A DNA stretch of 64,000 nucleotides from Pseudomonas sp. A34-9 (GCF_029543085.1 NZ_CP119967.1:5743001-5807000); one strand, 5' to 3'. Positions 1 through 9,520 are shown, numbered from the stretch's first letter. The notes: generated by a model not told the origin, from the letters alone. Numbers and translations: made by a program.

Positions 1-71
1 TGCGACCGTTTGACGCGGCAGCCGAGCCCTTGCGCGAGCTGGCCCGGTATATCGTCGAGCGCCGCAGCTGA
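1..71 (+). CDS. ispA: (2E,6E)-farnesyl diphosphate synthase, C-terminal end (partial)
   Basis: Only the last 22 codons are present; the reading frame starts at base 3 and ends at TGA 69-71. The tail reads RPFDAAAEPLRELARYIVER, which resembles the helical C-terminus of IspA-type prenyl synthases (short-chain polyprenyl diphosphate synthesis from IPP and DMAPP). The assignment rests mainly on position: dxs follows 91 bp downstream on the same strand, and ispA-dxs (often behind xseB) is the standard gammaproteobacterial arrangement. The catalytic DDxxD motifs lie outside the window, so the call is contextual. Confidence 0.75.
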   Translation, partial: RPFDAAAEPLRELARYIVERRS

Positions 72-162
72 CGGCGAATCCGCCAAAAAAGACCAACGCG
101 TGGGCAGGGGGCGATGCATCAGGTAAACTGCCGCATCTTCTATACCTATAACGATTCGCCTG

Positions 163-2061
163 ATGCCCACGACGTTTCATGAGATTCCCCGCAAGCGCCC
201 GACCACGCCCCTGCTCGACCGCGCGAATACGCCGGACGGCCTGCGCCGGTTAGGCGAAGCCGAGCTGGAAACCCTGGCCGATGAGTTGCGCCTGGAATTG
301 CTCTATACGGTCGGTCAGACCGGTGGGCATTTCGGTGCCGGCCTGGGCGTGATCGAGCTGACCATCGCGCTGCATTACGTCTTCGACACGCCGGACGACC
401 GGTTGCTGTGGGACGTTGGCCATCAGGCGTACCCGCACAAGATCCTCACCGGTCGCCGCGAGCGCATGGGTACGCTGCGCCAGAAGGACGGCATCGCTGC
501 CTTCCCGCGCCGCGCCGAGAGCGAGTACGACACCTTTGGCGTCGGCCACTCCAGCACCTCGATCAGCGCTGCGCTGGGCATGGCCATTGCCGCCCGCCTG
601 CAGAACAGTGATCGCAAGGCAATCGCCGTGATCGGCGACGGCGCGTTGACCGCCGGCATGGCTTTCGAGGCGCTGAACCACGCGCCGGAAGTGAACGCCA
701 ACATGCTGGTGATCCTCAACGACAACGACATGTCGATCTCGCGCAATGTCGGCGGCCTGTCGAATTATCTGGCGAAGATCCTTTCCAGCCGCACTTACGC
801 AAGCATGCGCGAGGGCAGCAAGAAAGTCCTGTCGCGCCTGCCCGGCGCCTGGGAAATCGCCCGTCGTACCGAAGAATACGCCAAAGGCATGCTGGTCCCC
901 GGCACCCTGTTCGAAGAGCTGGGCTGGAACTACATCGGCCCGATTGATGGCCACGACCTGCCAACGCTGATCGCCACGCTGCGCAACATGCGCGATCTGA
1001 AAGGCCCGCAGTTCCTGCACATCGTCACCAAAAAAGGCAAAGGCTTCGCCCCGGCGGAAGTCGACCCGATTGGCTACCACGCCATCACCAAACTCGAACC
1101 ACTCGACGCCCCGGCCGCTGCGCCGAAAAAGGCCGGCGGGCCGAAGTATTCGGCAGTGTTCGGCGAGTGGCTGTGCGACATGGCCGCTGCCGATCCACGC
1201 CTGGTCGGGATCACCCCGGCAATGAAGGAAGGCTCGGATCTGGTCGCGTTCAGCGAACGCTTCCCGCTGCGCTATTTCGACGTAGCGATTGCCGAACAAC
1301 ACGCCGTGACATTCGCGGCCGGCATGGCCTGCGAAGGCGCAAAACCGGTGGTGGCGATCTACTCGACGTTCCTGCAGCGCGGTTATGACCAACTGGTGCA
1401 TGACGTCGCGGTGCAGAACCTCGACGTGCTGTTCGCCATCGACCGCGCCGGTCTGGTCGGCGAAGACGGCCCGACTCACGCGGGCAGCTTCGATCTGTCG
1501 TACCTGCGCTGCATCCCGGGCATGGTCATCATGACCCCGAGCGATGAGAACGAACTGCGCAAAATGCTCACGACCGGCCACCTGTACAACGGCCCGGCGG
1601 CAGTGCGTTATCCGCGCGGCAACGGCCCGAACGCAACCATCGAAAAAGACCTCGAGCCGATCGAAATCGGCAAGGGCATCGTCCGTCGTCAGGGCAGCAA
1701 AGTCGCTCTGCTGGTGTTCGGCGTGCAACTGGCCGAGGCGCTGAAAGTCGCTGAGAAGCTGGATGCCACCGTGGTCGACATGCGCTTCGTCAAACCACTG
1801 GATGAAGCGCTGGTACGCGAGATTGCCGGCAGTCACGAGTTGCTGGTGACTATCGAAGAGAACGCGATCATGGGCGGCGCCGGTGGTGCAGTCAGCGAGT
1901 TCCTGGCACGGGAGAACATCCTCAAGTCGATGCTGCACCTGGGCTTGCCGGATATCTACGTCGAGCACGCCAAACCGGCGCAGATGCTGGCCGAGTGCGG
2001 GCTGGATGAGGCCGGGATCGAAGCGTCGATTCGCGAGCGTCTGGCCTTACTCGACAAATAA
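163..2061 (+). CDS. dxs: 1-deoxy-D-xylulose-5-phosphate synthase
   Basis: Condenses pyruvate and glyceraldehyde 3-phosphate to DXP, the first step of the MEP isoprenoid pathway, which also feeds thiamine and pyridoxal. At 632 aa it has the usual length. The thiamine diphosphate site shows DVGHQ at residues 84-88, GDG at 158-160 with the following [14 protein letters not shown] helix, and NDNDMSIS from 186. The transketolase pyrimidine-binding domain ([18 protein letters not shown]) and the C-terminal domain follow in order. The ATG at 163 begins the conserved N-terminus. ispA lies just upstream, so the two probably share a transcript. A convergent REP pair follows the stop. Confidence 0.97.
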   Translation: MPTTFHEIPRKRPTTPLLDRANTPDGLRRLGEAELETLADELRLELLYTVGQTGGHFGAGLGVIELTIALHYVFDTPDDRLLWDVGHQAYPHKILTGRRERMGTLRQKDGIAAFPRRAESEYDTFGVGHSSTSISAALGMAIAARLQNSDRKAIAVIGDGALTAGMAFEALNHAPEVNANMLVILNDNDMSISRNVGGLSNYLAKILSSRTYASMREGSKKVLSRLPGAWEIARRTEEYAKGMLVPGTLFEELGWNYIGPIDGHDLPTLIATLRNMRDLKGPQFLHIVTKKGKGFAPAEVDPIGYHAITKLEPLDAPAAAPKKAGGPKYSAVFGEWLCDMAAADPRLVGITPAMKEGSDLVAFSERFPLRYFDVAIAEQHAVTFAAGMACEGAKPVVAIYSTFLQRGYDQLVHDVAVQNLDVLFAIDRAGLVGEDGPTHAGSFDLSYLRCIPGMVIMTPSDENELRKMLTTGHLYNGPAAVRYPRGNGPNATIEKDLEPIEIGKGIVRRQGSKVALLVFGVQLAEALKVAEKLDATVVDMRFVKPLDEALVREIAGSHELLVTIEENAIMGGAGGAVSEFLARENILKSMLHLGLPDIYVEHAKPAQMLAECGLDEAGIEASIRERLALLDK

Positions 2062-2074
2062 ACGCATTACCCTT

Positions 2075-2161
2075 GTGGGAGCGAGCCTGCTCGCGAAAGC
2101 GGACTGTCAGTCAATACATTGCTGACTGATACACCGCATTCGCGAGCAGGCTCGCTCCCAC
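2075..2161. repeat. REP pair, GAGCCTGCTCGC family
   Basis: The left arm (2075-2097) begins GTGGGAGCGAGCCTGCTCGC and the right arm (2139-2161) is its reverse complement. About 41 bp separate them. Each arm also contains its own small palindrome (GCGAGCCTGCTCGC). The pair fills most of the 139-bp space between dxs and btuB. The same unit recurs at 4114-4179, 14163-14236, 24534-24599, 28971-29046 and 37693-37780. Confidence 0.9.
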
Positions 2162-2200
2162 ATTTGATTTGTGTACACCTGAAACACCAGTGGACTGTCC

Positions 2201-4084
2201 ATGAACCTCTCGCGCTTCGCCCTGCCCTTCTTCCTGCTGCCAGCCGCCAATGCGTTCGCCGACACCTTCGAACGCGACCAAGCGCTGAAGCTGCCTGACG
2301 TGCTGATCTCAGCCAACCGCCAGGTCGAAGCCCGCAACGACAGCAGCGCCGCCAACACCGTGTTCACCCGCGAAGACATCGACCGGCTGCAACCGAGCGA
2401 TGTGCCAGACCTGCTGCGGCGCGTGCCGGGCGTACAGGTGGCGCAGGCCGGCGGGCGCGGCAGTCTGCCGGGGATCTACATTCGCGGCACGCAGTCGGCG
2501 CAGAGTCTGGTGCTGGTCGACGGTCAGCGCATCGGCAGTTCGACTTCCGGCGACAGCAACCTGCAGCATCTGAACATCGAGCAGATCGAGCGCGTTGAAG
2601 TGCTGCGCGGTTCGCGTTCGGTGATTTACGGCAGCGATGCGATTGGCGGGGTGATCCAGATCTTCACCCGCCGTGGTACCGAGCAGGGTTTGCAGCAACG
2701 GATGCACGTCGGTTTCGGCAGCAACCAGAGCTGGGAGCGCAGTGTCGGCTTGTCCGGTGGCGATGAGAAAACCCGCTTCAACCTTGGCGCCAGTCTGGAT
2801 GAAACCGCCGGGGGTGACCGAACCCACGAGTCGTATCCCAGCGATGGCGATCACGATGCTTACCGCAATAAATCTGTCAGCCTGAGCCTCAGCCATGCGC
2901 TGACCGATGACATCGAAGTCGGCGCCAATCTGCTGGATAACCGTGGCAAGGGCGAGTTCGACAATCCGTTCGGCCGCTTCGACATGACCACGTTCGAGTC
3001 TGTACAACAGCAGCCTTACAGCGATTTCGACGTCAGCAGCGTCAGCAGTTACATCGACTCGCGGGTCAACGAAACCTGGAAAACCCGCGTCGAATTCGGC
3101 CATACCGAGAACCGCGAGAAGACCCTCGACAAGCTCAGCGACGAACGCACGGTGTTCAACACCTACCGCGACTCGGTGAACTGGCAGAACGACCTGACCC
3201 TCGATGCACGTAACAGCCTGATCCTCGGCGGCGACTGGTACGAAGACCGGGTCAACAGCAGCACCGCGTTCGATGAGGACAGCCGCTGGAACCGCGCCGC
3301 GTTCATTCAGCATCGTTATCAGGCCGACAGCTTCTCCACCGAACTGGGCCTGCGCCATGACGACAACCAGCAGTTCGGCAGCCAGAACACCTGGAGCGGC
3401 ACGTTCACCCTGCCGCTAAACCCGGACAATGATCTGTTGCTGAGCTACAGCGAAGGCTTCCGCGCGCCGACCTTCAACGACCTGTACTACCCGGACTTCA
3501 GCAACCCGGATCTGAAACCGGAAACCTCGAAAAGCTACGAGTTGCAATGGCGCAGTCAGTTAACCGATAGCAGCCGTCTTGAAGCCTCGATTTACCGTAC
3601 GGATCTGGAAGACGCGATCATCTTCGGCAGCAATTCACGCCCGGAGAACGTCGCGTCGGCGCGAATCAACGGCTTTGAAGCGGCGCTGAAACAGGAGCTG
3701 TTCGACTGGCAGAGCAACCTTGGCGTATCGATCATTGATCCGCGAGACCGCGACAGTGGCCACACCTTGGCGCGTCGTGCGCGGCGTACGTTGAGTTGGG
3801 ACCTGGATCGACAGTTTGATCAAGTCAGCCTCGGCGCCAGTTGGCAGGCGGTCAGCAGCAGTTATGACGACCTGAAAAATGAAAACCCGCTGGGCGGTTA
3901 TGCGTTGTTCGGCTTGCGCAGCAGTTGGGCACTGACCCGCGAGATCAAACTGGATCTGAAGGTCGATAACGTTTTCGACAAAGGCTACAGCCGCGCCAAT
4001 TACAGCTATGACGGCAGCCAATACGGGTATCGCGAGGAAGGACGGGTGTGGATGTTTGGCGTCACCTGGACTCCACAGCTTTGA
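2201..4084 (+). CDS. btuB: TonB-dependent vitamin B12 receptor (BtuB family)
   Basis: Outer-membrane 22-strand barrel with an N-terminal plug, expected to import cobalamin at the cost of TonB-transmitted energy. A signal peptide of about 20 residues ends at ANAFA. A TonB box-like segment (DVLISANR, residues 33-40) corresponds to DTLVVTANR of E. coli BtuB. The plug carries VPDLLRRVPGVQVAQ, IYIRGTQSAQSLVLVDG and GSRSVIYGSDAIGG, all close to BtuB. The protein ends in an aromatic barrel strand (WMFGVTWTPQL). The length of 627 aa fits. No cobalamin riboswitch fits in the 139 bp upstream, most of which is a REP pair, so the ligand is inferred from the plug and from the convergent BtuF-like gene. 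Confidence 0.87.
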   Translation: MNLSRFALPFFLLPAANAFADTFERDQALKLPDVLISANRQVEARNDSSAANTVFTREDIDRLQPSDVPDLLRRVPGVQVAQAGGRGSLPGIYIRGTQSAQSLVLVDGQRIGSSTSGDSNLQHLNIEQIERVEVLRGSRSVIYGSDAIGGVIQIFTRRGTEQGLQQRMHVGFGSNQSWERSVGLSGGDEKTRFNLGASLDETAGGDRTHESYPSDGDHDAYRNKSVSLSLSHALTDDIEVGANLLDNRGKGEFDNPFGRFDMTTFESVQQQPYSDFDVSSVSSYIDSRVNETWKTRVEFGHTENREKTLDKLSDERTVFNTYRDSVNWQNDLTLDARNSLILGGDWYEDRVNSSTAFDEDSRWNRAAFIQHRYQADSFSTELGLRHDDNQQFGSQNTWSGTFTLPLNPDNDLLLSYSEGFRAPTFNDLYYPDFSNPDLKPETSKSYELQWRSQLTDSSRLEASIYRTDLEDAIIFGSNSRPENVASARINGFEAALKQELFDWQSNLGVSIIDPRDRDSGHTLARRARRTLSWDLDRQFDQVSLGASWQAVSSSYDDLKNENPLGGYALFGLRSSWALTREIKLDLKVDNVFDKGYSRANYSYDGSQYGYREEGRVWMFGVTWTPQL

Positions 4085-4113
4085 TTTGAATCTTCGGTGA
4101 TTTGACTGGCCCC

Positions 4114-4179
4114 TTCGCGAGCAGGCTCGCTCCCACATTTGGAATGCGATCCCCCTGTGGGAGCGAGCCTGCTCGCGAA
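4114..4179. repeat. REP pair, GAGCCTGCTCGC family
   Basis: Arms at 4114-4136 and 4157-4179 are reverse complements, in the opposite orientation to the pair at 2075. They lie between the convergent ends of btuB (4084) and the BtuF-like gene (4195), where the hairpin could act as a bidirectional 3' end stabiliser. No T-tract terminator was seen here. Confidence 0.9.
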
Positions 4180-4194
4180 GAAGTCACTCCGATT

Positions 4195-4995
4195 TCAGCG
4201 GTCAGGCGCGATCAATTGGCAGAGTTTGGCGGTGGCGCTGATCATTTGGCCACTTGGGCGTTCAAGGCCTTTGTCGGTGACCAACAGCAGCTTCCCCTCT
4301 TTGACCGCCGCCACTTGCGGCCACGCCTTCCAAGCATTCAGTTGCGCCTGATCCCCCGCCAGAATCACCTCGGGATTGCGCTGCAGCACCGCCTCGATAC
4401 TCACCTGCGGCGCCGGCAGACTCAGATCGCCGAACACATTACGCGCCCCGCACACCTCCAGCGCATCGCTGATGATCTGCCCGCCACCGACGGTGTACAG
4501 CGGTTTGTCCCAGACCTGATAAAACACTTTCAACGGCCGGTCCCGGCGATAGCGCTGACGAAGCTGACCGAGCTGATCGCGCAGTTCTGCGGCCAGTTTC
4601 GCCCCGCGCTCGGGCCGGCCCAGTTGCGCAGAAATGGCTTCGATCTGCGCAGAAAGCTGGTCCAGACTGTGGGGTTCGGCGACATAAGTCGGGATATTCA
4701 GTCGCTTGAGTTGATCACGTTGCGCCGGGCCGACACTGCCGGGCCAGAGCAACAACAGATCGGGTTTGAGACTGAGCAGTCGCTCCATGTCGAGCTGGCC
4801 ATAACGACCAACGGAAGGCACGCCCGCAAGCGCCGCCGGGCGCTCGCCGGCATCCAGTACACCGACTAGCAGGTCGGCGGAATCCAGCTCAACGACGATT
4901 TCAGACAGAGACGGCGCGAGGCTGACCACGCGCGGACTGGCCAGCGCCGGGACGCTGACGGCCAGCAGCAAAACCGCCAGCCAGAGACCGCGCAT
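4195..4995 (-). CDS. Periplasmic cobalamin-binding protein (BtuF-like)
   Basis: 266-aa periplasmic binding protein of the class III (helical backbone, Peripla_BP_2) fold that typically carries vitamin B12 or siderophores to an ABC importer. Starting from the ATG at 4995, a signal peptide ends at VPALA. The mature protein opens with PRVVSLAPSLSEIVVELDSADLLVGVLD and PSVGRYGQLDMERLLSLKPDLLLLW, the classic BtuF/FhuD opening. The ATG overlaps the upstream stop by one base (TGATG), which decides the start over a longer frame with an implausible N-terminus. No BtuC or BtuD gene is nearby. Its convergence with btuB supports a cobalamin role, but the ligand is inferred. Confidence 0.82.
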   Translation of the reverse strand: MRGLWLAVLLLAVSVPALASPRVVSLAPSLSEIVVELDSADLLVGVLDAGERPAALAGVPSVGRYGQLDMERLLSLKPDLLLLWPGSVGPAQRDQLKRLNIPTYVAEPHSLDQLSAQIEAISAQLGRPERGAKLAAELRDQLGQLRQRYRRDRPLKVFYQVWDKPLYTVGGGQIISDALEVCGARNVFGDLSLPAPQVSIEAVLQRNPEVILAGDQAQLNAWKAWPQVAAVKEGKLLLVTDKGLERPSGQMISATAKLCQLIAPDR

Positions 4996-5414
4996 CAGCC
5001 GAGTTGACGCGGGATACGGTAGAGGTAGAACAGCACCGCCGTGGACAACGCCAGCAACATCAGCGGTACCGCTTCGAGACCGACAAACACCGCCAGTGCA
5101 CCGATCCAGGCCGGCAAGGCAGCCGCGAGAAAAGCCGTGCGACGACGGGCGGCGAGGGCAATCCACGCGGCCGGTTCATCCGCGGTATCGAGGGCTTTTT
5201 GCGTGGCGATCAGCGCGTGTTTGTAACGGCCGAAAAACTTCAGGCTGACAAACATCGACGCGACGCCAGCAATGAAAAACGGCATCGCCAGTACCGGCAG
5301 AATCCCCTCGCCCTGACCGAACAGTGCGTTGAGGACGAACAGCGGCACCAGCGCCAGTGCGAGGTATTTCCACCAATCGACTGACAACCGGCGTCGCACC
5401 TGCCCCCGCGTCAC
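4995..5414 (-). CDS. Small conserved membrane protein of unknown function
   Basis: A 139-aa protein with four hydrophobic segments: about residues 17-33, 40-57, 92-110 and 112-131. A charged loop with a K/R-rich stretch ([18 protein letters not shown]) lies in the middle, and an [16 protein letters not shown] segment precedes the third helix. It starts with GTG at 5414, overlapping the ribA stop (GTGA), and its own stop overlaps the ATG of the BtuF-like gene, so the three genes are translationally coupled. I recognise no catalytic motif. It is too small for a BtuC permease. Its position suggests, without proof, a link with cobalamin or flavin handling. Confidence 0.75.
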   Translation of the reverse strand: MTRGQVRRRLSVDWWKYLALALVPLFVLNALFGQGEGILPVLAMPFFIAGVASMFVSLKFFGRYKHALIATQKALDTADEPAAWIALAARRRTAFLAAALPAWIGALAVFVGLEAVPLMLLALSTAVLFYLYRIPRQLG

Positions 5415-6028
5415 GCGCGATCAACCTCGCCCTGATGCTCGTTGCCCATCATGTGGTCGAGCTTGCTGGCCTTGGTCGCCAGGTAGAGCTTGTTGTGCGG
5501 GTTGTGACCGGTGTGCAGCGGCACACGCTCAGCGACGGTGATGCCCATGTCGGTCAGGGCTTTGACCTTGCGCGGGTTGTTAGTCATCAGACGCAGGGAT
5601 TTCACGCCCAGATGTTCGAGCATCGGCAGGCACATGGCGTAGTCACGCTGGTCGGCGGCAAAGCCCAGACGCTCGTTGGCTTCAACGGTGTCGGCGCCGC
5701 CGTCCTGCAACTCGTAGGCACGGATCTTGTTCAGCAGACCGATGCCGCGACCTTCCTGACGCAGGTAGAGCAACACGCCACGGCCTTCACGGGCGATGGC
5801 TTTGAGGGCGCCTTCGAGTTGCGAACCGCAGTCGCAACGCTGACTGAACAAGGCGTCGCCGGTCAGGCATTCGGAGTGCAAACGGCCGAGTACCGGGGCA
5901 CCATCAGCAATTTCACCCAGGCTCAGCACAACGTGCTCGCGACCGGTGGCTTCATCGAGAAAACCGTGCATGGTGAATTGCGCAAAAGGCGTTGGCAGCT
6001 TGGAAGCGGCGACAAAGACGACAGGCAC
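5411..6028 (-). CDS. ribA: GTP cyclohydrolase II
   Basis: Opens GTP to 2,5-diamino-6-ribosylamino-4(3H)-pyrimidinone 5'-phosphate with formate release, the first committed step of riboflavin synthesis. The zinc and catalytic signature [20 protein letters not shown] is intact, with Cys54, Cys65 and Cys67 as ligands. It is followed by [11 protein letters not shown] and the C-terminal [14 protein letters not shown]. The length of 205 aa is that of a stand-alone RibA. This is the functional cyclohydrolase of the window, since the ribBX gene at 9590-10681 carries a cysteine-free copy of the domain. The gene leads a coupled trio with the membrane protein and the BtuF-like gene. Confidence 0.97.
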   Translation of the reverse strand: MPVVFVAASKLPTPFAQFTMHGFLDEATGREHVVLSLGEIADGAPVLGRLHSECLTGDALFSQRCDCGSQLEGALKAIAREGRGVLLYLRQEGRGIGLLNKIRAYELQDGGADTVEANERLGFAADQRDYAMCLPMLEHLGVKSLRLMTNNPRKVKALTDMGITVAERVPLHTGHNPHNKLYLATKASKLDHMMGNEHQGEVDRA

Positions 6029-6163
6029 CGGTGTGCTCCTGATCTAAAGAGTCTGAAAATTCGCAGGCCGGCATTGTAACAGCAGGTTCCTACAGACGCT
6101 TAGGCTGAATTATCGGGCATAACGATCAAAAAGTTTGATCACTCCCGATCGACAGGGATCCCT

Positions 6164-6253
6164 GCAGGAGCTGTCGAGTGAAACGAGGCTGCGATCTTTT
6201 GATCTGGCTTTTAGAATCAAGATCAGAAGATCGCAGCGTGCCGCAGCTCCTAC
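6164..6253. repeat. REP pair, GATCAAAAGATCGCAG family (hybrid arm)
   Basis: The left arm (6164-6204) has GGAGCTGTCGAGTGAAACGA then GGCTGCGATCTTTTGATC. The right arm (6221-6253) has GATCAGAAGATCGCAG then GCCGCAGCTCCTAC. The outer and inner segments pair but the centre of the left arm does not match the right, a hybrid seen again at 18663 and 44160. The right arm overlaps the stop codon of the next minus-strand gene (6250-6252). Confidence 0.85.
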
Positions 6254-7002
6254 AAGGGATTCGTCGCGCCCGTAGCGAACGGATACGGCTGCTTCCACTT
6301 CTCGAAGATCGGTTTCAACTCGCCGCTCTTCACCAACGCCTCCATGCGCTGGTCATACAGCGCCATCAGCGCCCGCGCCTGTGGCGTGTCGGCAAAGCCG
6401 AGGAACAACGGCAGCTCGGCCAAGTGCGAATAGCGATACTGCGCCGGATCGGCTGCGGTTTTCACCACGGCTTCAATCTCGGTCAGCGCATCGATGTAGT
6501 AATCCGCCCGCCCTTGCTTGAGCATCGACAGAATGCCGGTGCGCCGCTCGATCTGGTTGTAACGCTTGATATTCGGCAGGTAGTTTTCGTAGCGATAGCC
6601 CCGCACCCAAGCCAGGCGATACTTGCCCAGCGTCGCCTGGGTGGGCGCCGGATTGCTCGCCAGCCCCAACGCATAGATGTGATCGGAATCAAAATTCCAG
6701 CGCGGGTACAGCACTTGATCGGCTTCATCGCGATAAGAGCCGACCAGCGCATCGACCTCTTTCAACTGCACCAGCCCAACCGAACGGGTGTACGGCACCG
6801 TGCGAATGTCCAACTTCACCCCGACCGGCTCGAACACCTTGCGCAACACGTCCCAGCCCAGACCATGGCCGTCAGCGGCGGTGTAGTCTTCCCAGTCTTC
6901 GCTGGCCAGATGGATGACCGCCGGCGTCGGCGCAGCTTCCTGCGCACCGGCCACTGTGCCCAGCAAAGCAAAAAACACCAGCGCCAACCAGCGTCGAGCC
7001 AT
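6250..7002 (-). CDS. Periplasmic amino-acid-type solute-binding protein (SBP_bac_3)
   Basis: A 250-aa protein with a signal peptide (MARRWLALVFFALLGTVAGA) followed by IHLASEDWEDYTAADGHGLGWDVLRKVFEPVGVKL and VKEVDALVGSYRDE-like segments typical of the family 3 extracellular solute-binding fold (polar amino acids and relatives). No transporter genes adjoin, so it may be an orphan binding or sensing protein. The ATG at 7002 directly precedes the signal peptide; an upstream in-frame extension inside pgpA is spurious. The TAG stop lies within the right arm of a REP element. It follows pgpA by 38 bp on the same strand and could be the last gene of that transcript. Confidence 0.82.
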   Translation of the reverse strand: MARRWLALVFFALLGTVAGAQEAAPTPAVIHLASEDWEDYTAADGHGLGWDVLRKVFEPVGVKLDIRTVPYTRSVGLVQLKEVDALVGSYRDEADQVLYPRWNFDSDHIYALGLASNPAPTQATLGKYRLAWVRGYRYENYLPNIKRYNQIERRTGILSMLKQGRADYYIDALTEIEAVVKTAADPAQYRYSHLAELPLFLGFADTPQARALMALYDQRMEALVKSGELKPIFEKWKQPYPFATGATNPL

Positions 7003-7040
7003 CCCTAGTCCCCTCACTTGCCCCCTGATATCCCTTGGAA

Positions 7041-7544
7041 TCAGGCGAAAATCCACACCAGGCCCTGCATGGCCAGCCAGGCGAACACACCGGCCAGTAC
7101 GTCGTCGAGCATGATGCCGACGCCGCCATGCACATGCCGGTCGATCCAGCGAATCGGCCATGGCTTGAGAATGTCGAAGAAGCGGAACACCAGAAAACCC
7201 GCGAGCAACCAGTACCAGCCTTCCGGCACCAGCCACAGGGTGATCCACATCCCGACCATCTCGTCCCAGACGATGCCTTCGTGGTCGTGTACCCGCAGAT
7301 CGTCAGCCACTTTGCCGCACAGCCAGAAGCCGAACAGCATGGTGATCCCGAGCATCAGCCAGTAACCCCAGTCGGGCAACATCTGCCACAACGGAATAAA
7401 GGGTAGCGCAACTAACGAACCCCACGTGCCCGGGGCTTTCGGCAGGGTGCCGGAACCAAAGCCGAACGCGAGGAAATGCCAGGGATTACGCCAGACCGAC
7501 GGCGGAACGAATTCGGCCGGAACCTGTTTCGGGTGATCTGTCAC
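7041..7544 (-). CDS. pgpA: Phosphatidylglycerophosphatase A
   Basis: Inner-membrane enzyme that removes the 3-phosphate of phosphatidylglycerol phosphate in phospholipid synthesis. The 167-aa protein has the PgpA hallmark FGFGSGTLPKAPGTWGSLVALP near residues 27-48, then VHDHEGIVWDEMVGMW with the conserved acidic residues, and RFFDILKPWPIRWIDRHVHGGVGIMLDDVLAG near the C-terminus. Membrane segments separate these motifs. The start overlaps the thiL stop (ATGA), the usual nusB-thiL-pgpA arrangement. Confidence 0.96.
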   Translation of the reverse strand: MTDHPKQVPAEFVPPSVWRNPWHFLAFGFGSGTLPKAPGTWGSLVALPFIPLWQMLPDWGYWLMLGITMLFGFWLCGKVADDLRVHDHEGIVWDEMVGMWITLWLVPEGWYWLLAGFLVFRFFDILKPWPIRWIDRHVHGGVGIMLDDVLAGVFAWLAMQGLVWIFA

Positions 7545-8506
7545 GGTGTCTCCTGAAAATGTTGATAACCGCGGATTTGCGGGGTGATGTCGTGCCCTTC
7601 GCGGTCCAGCAAGACCACGCCCTGCCCCTCTGCGACGCGACCGATCACATGGACCGGCCAGCCATTGGCCAGCAGCGCCGGCAACTCGATGGACGGCAGG
7701 GTGAACGCCAGGACGTAATCATCGCCACCGCTCAATGCTGCACGCTCGGCACCGCGCTGACCGAGAAATGCCACTAATGCATCCGACAGCGGTACGCGCT
7801 CGCGTTCAATCTCAAGCCGCACCTTTGAAGCCAACGCAATGTGGCCACAGTCGGCGAGCAAGCCATCGGAGATATCCAGCGCTGATGTGGCTTTGCCACG
7901 CAGGGCCTGGCCGAGGGCGAGTTGCGGTTGTGGCGACCAGTAATGATCGAGCAGCGGTTGGGCGATGTGAGCTTCGGCCTCACGCTGACCGAGTACCAGA
8001 GGCAAGGCGCCGGCCGCATTGCCCAGCTCACCACCGACACATAACAAGTCACCCGGTTGCGCGCCACTGCGGGTCAGCGCCTGACCCGCAGGCACGCGAC
8101 CAAACACGGTAACCGTCAGGCTCAACGGCCCGCGCGTGGTATCGCCGCCGACCAGCGCAACGCCGCAGCTCTGCGCCATACGGTTCAAACCGTGGGCATA
8201 GGCTTGCAGCCAATCGGCGGTCACCGTCGGCACAGTCAGGGCAAGGGTAAAGGCAACGGGCGTGGCGCCCATGGCGGCCAGATCGCTGACCGCAACGGCC
8301 AGCGAGCGCTGACCGAGCAGAAACGGATCGCAGGGGTCGGCGAAATGCACACCGGCCACCAGCGTATCGGTAGAGATTGCCAACTGTTCCCCGGGGGGAA
8401 CAGCGAGCAAGGCGCAGTCGTCGCCGATCCCCAGAGCAACGCCTTCGCCGCCCTGCGCACAAGGCGCGGCGGCGAAGAAGTTGCGGATCAGCTCGAACTC
8501 GCCCAT
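7541..8506 (-). CDS. thiL: Thiamine-monophosphate kinase
   Basis: Phosphorylates thiamine monophosphate to the cofactor thiamine diphosphate. The 321-aa protein starts MGEFELIRNFF and has GIGDDCALLAVPPGEQLAISTDTLVAGVHF, the Mg-ATP acidic motif of the PurM/ThiL fold. AVSDLAAMGATPVAFTLALTVP, ALVGGDTTRGPLSLTVTVFG and ALDISDGLLADCGHIA follow in the family order. It overlaps pgpA by four bases and follows nusB by 18 bp. Its product serves Dxs, coded elsewhere in the window, as a cofactor. Confidence 0.96.
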   Translation of the reverse strand: MGEFELIRNFFAAAPCAQGGEGVALGIGDDCALLAVPPGEQLAISTDTLVAGVHFADPCDPFLLGQRSLAVAVSDLAAMGATPVAFTLALTVPTVTADWLQAYAHGLNRMAQSCGVALVGGDTTRGPLSLTVTVFGRVPAGQALTRSGAQPGDLLCVGGELGNAAGALPLVLGQREAEAHIAQPLLDHYWSPQPQLALGQALRGKATSALDISDGLLADCGHIALASKVRLEIERERVPLSDALVAFLGQRGAERAALSGGDDYVLAFTLPSIELPALLANGWPVHVIGRVAEGQGVVLLDREGHDITPQIRGYQHFQETP

Positions 8507-8524
8507 TGAAGTATCAAGCGCGTT

Positions 8525-9025
8525 TCAGCGCTTGAACGCCTTCACTTCAGCTTCACGCAGGCGCGGGGCCAGCTTGTCGAGCACACCGTTGACGAACTTG
8601 TGGCCGTCGGTGGAACCGTAGACTTTCGCCAGTTCGATCCCTTCGTTGATCACAACGCGGTACGGCACGTCGACACGCTTGAGCAGTTCCCAGGTCGACA
8701 GGCGCAGTACGCACAGTTCAACCGGGTCCAGCTCTTCGATGGCCAGGTCCAGGCACGGCGCCAACGCAGCGTCGATCTCGGTCAGATTGGCCGGAACACC
8801 GTGCAGGATGTCGTGGAAGTAGCTGGCATCGGCGAAGGTGAAATCGTTGTCGACGCGAAACTGCGCTTCGATTTCGTTCAGCGAAGTACTGGCCATGTGG
8901 CGCTGATACAACGCTTGAGTCGCCAACTGACGGGCAGCGCGGCGCTTTTCACTTTTCGAAGGCTTGCCGGCGTCCGTTGGACGCGGATCGCGCGGATTGA
9001 AACGATCGCTTTCGTCGCTAATCAC
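8525..9025 (-). CDS. nusB: Transcription antitermination factor NusB
   Basis: All-helical RNA-binding protein that, with NusE (S10), recognises boxA in rRNA leaders and supports antitermination. The 166-aa protein has a charged N-terminal extension (about 25 residues) and then [95 protein letters not shown], all diagnostic. Its start overlaps the ribH stop (ATGA), the common ribH-nusB coupling. Confidence 0.97.
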   Translation of the reverse strand: MISDESDRFNPRDPRPTDAGKPSKSEKRRAARQLATQALYQRHMASTSLNEIEAQFRVDNDFTFADASYFHDILHGVPANLTEIDAALAPCLDLAIEELDPVELCVLRLSTWELLKRVDVPYRVVINEGIELAKVYGSTDGHKFVNGVLDKLAPRLREAEVKAFKR

Positions 9026-9498
9026 TTGGCCTCCAACTGCGCCAGCAGGCTGACCATTTCCAGAGCGGACAGGGCAGCTTCGGCACCTTTGTTACCGGCC
9101 TTGGTGCCGGAACGTTCGATGGCTTGCTCAATGGAATCAACGGTCAGGACGCCGAAAGCGACCGGCACGCCGAACTCCATGGACACCTGGGCCAGGCCCT
9201 TGGTGCATTCGCCCGCCACGTATTCGAAGTGCGGAGTACCGCCACGAATGACCGCACCGAGGGCGATGATGGCTGCGAATTCACCTTTCTGGGCGACTTT
9301 CTGCGCAACCAGCGGGATTTCGAAGGCGCCAGGTGCGCGGATGATGGTGATGTCGCTTTCGCTCACGCCGTGGCGAACCAGGGCATCAACTGCACCGCTG
9401 ACCAGGCTTTCAACGACGAAGCTGTTGAAGCGGCCCACTACCAAAGCGTAGCGGCCTTTAGGGGCGATGAAGGTACCTTCGATGGTCTTCAGGGTCAT
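9022..9498 (-). CDS. ribH: 6,7-dimethyl-8-ribityllumazine synthase
   Basis: Joins 5-amino-6-ribitylaminouracil with 3,4-dihydroxy-2-butanone 4-phosphate to make the riboflavin precursor; usually a 60-mer or pentamer. The 158-aa protein contains [36 protein letters not shown] and [20 protein letters not shown] with the catalytic His, then [32 protein letters not shown] gap of 91 bp with a strong hairpin separates it from ribBX upstream. Some Pseudomonas nomenclature calls this gene ribE. Confidence 0.97.
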   Translation of the reverse strand: MTLKTIEGTFIAPKGRYALVVGRFNSFVVESLVSGAVDALVRHGVSESDITIIRAPGAFEIPLVAQKVAQKGEFAAIIALGAVIRGGTPHFEYVAGECTKGLAQVSMEFGVPVAFGVLTVDSIEQAIERSGTKAGNKGAEAALSALEMVSLLAQLEAK

Positions 9499-9520
9499 TC
9501 GTCAGTTCTCTTAAAGAGCC

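Noticed and set aside
250..1968. 572-codon open frame antisense to dxs
   Set aside because: A shadow of a GC-rich conserved gene; its translation has no recognisable motif.
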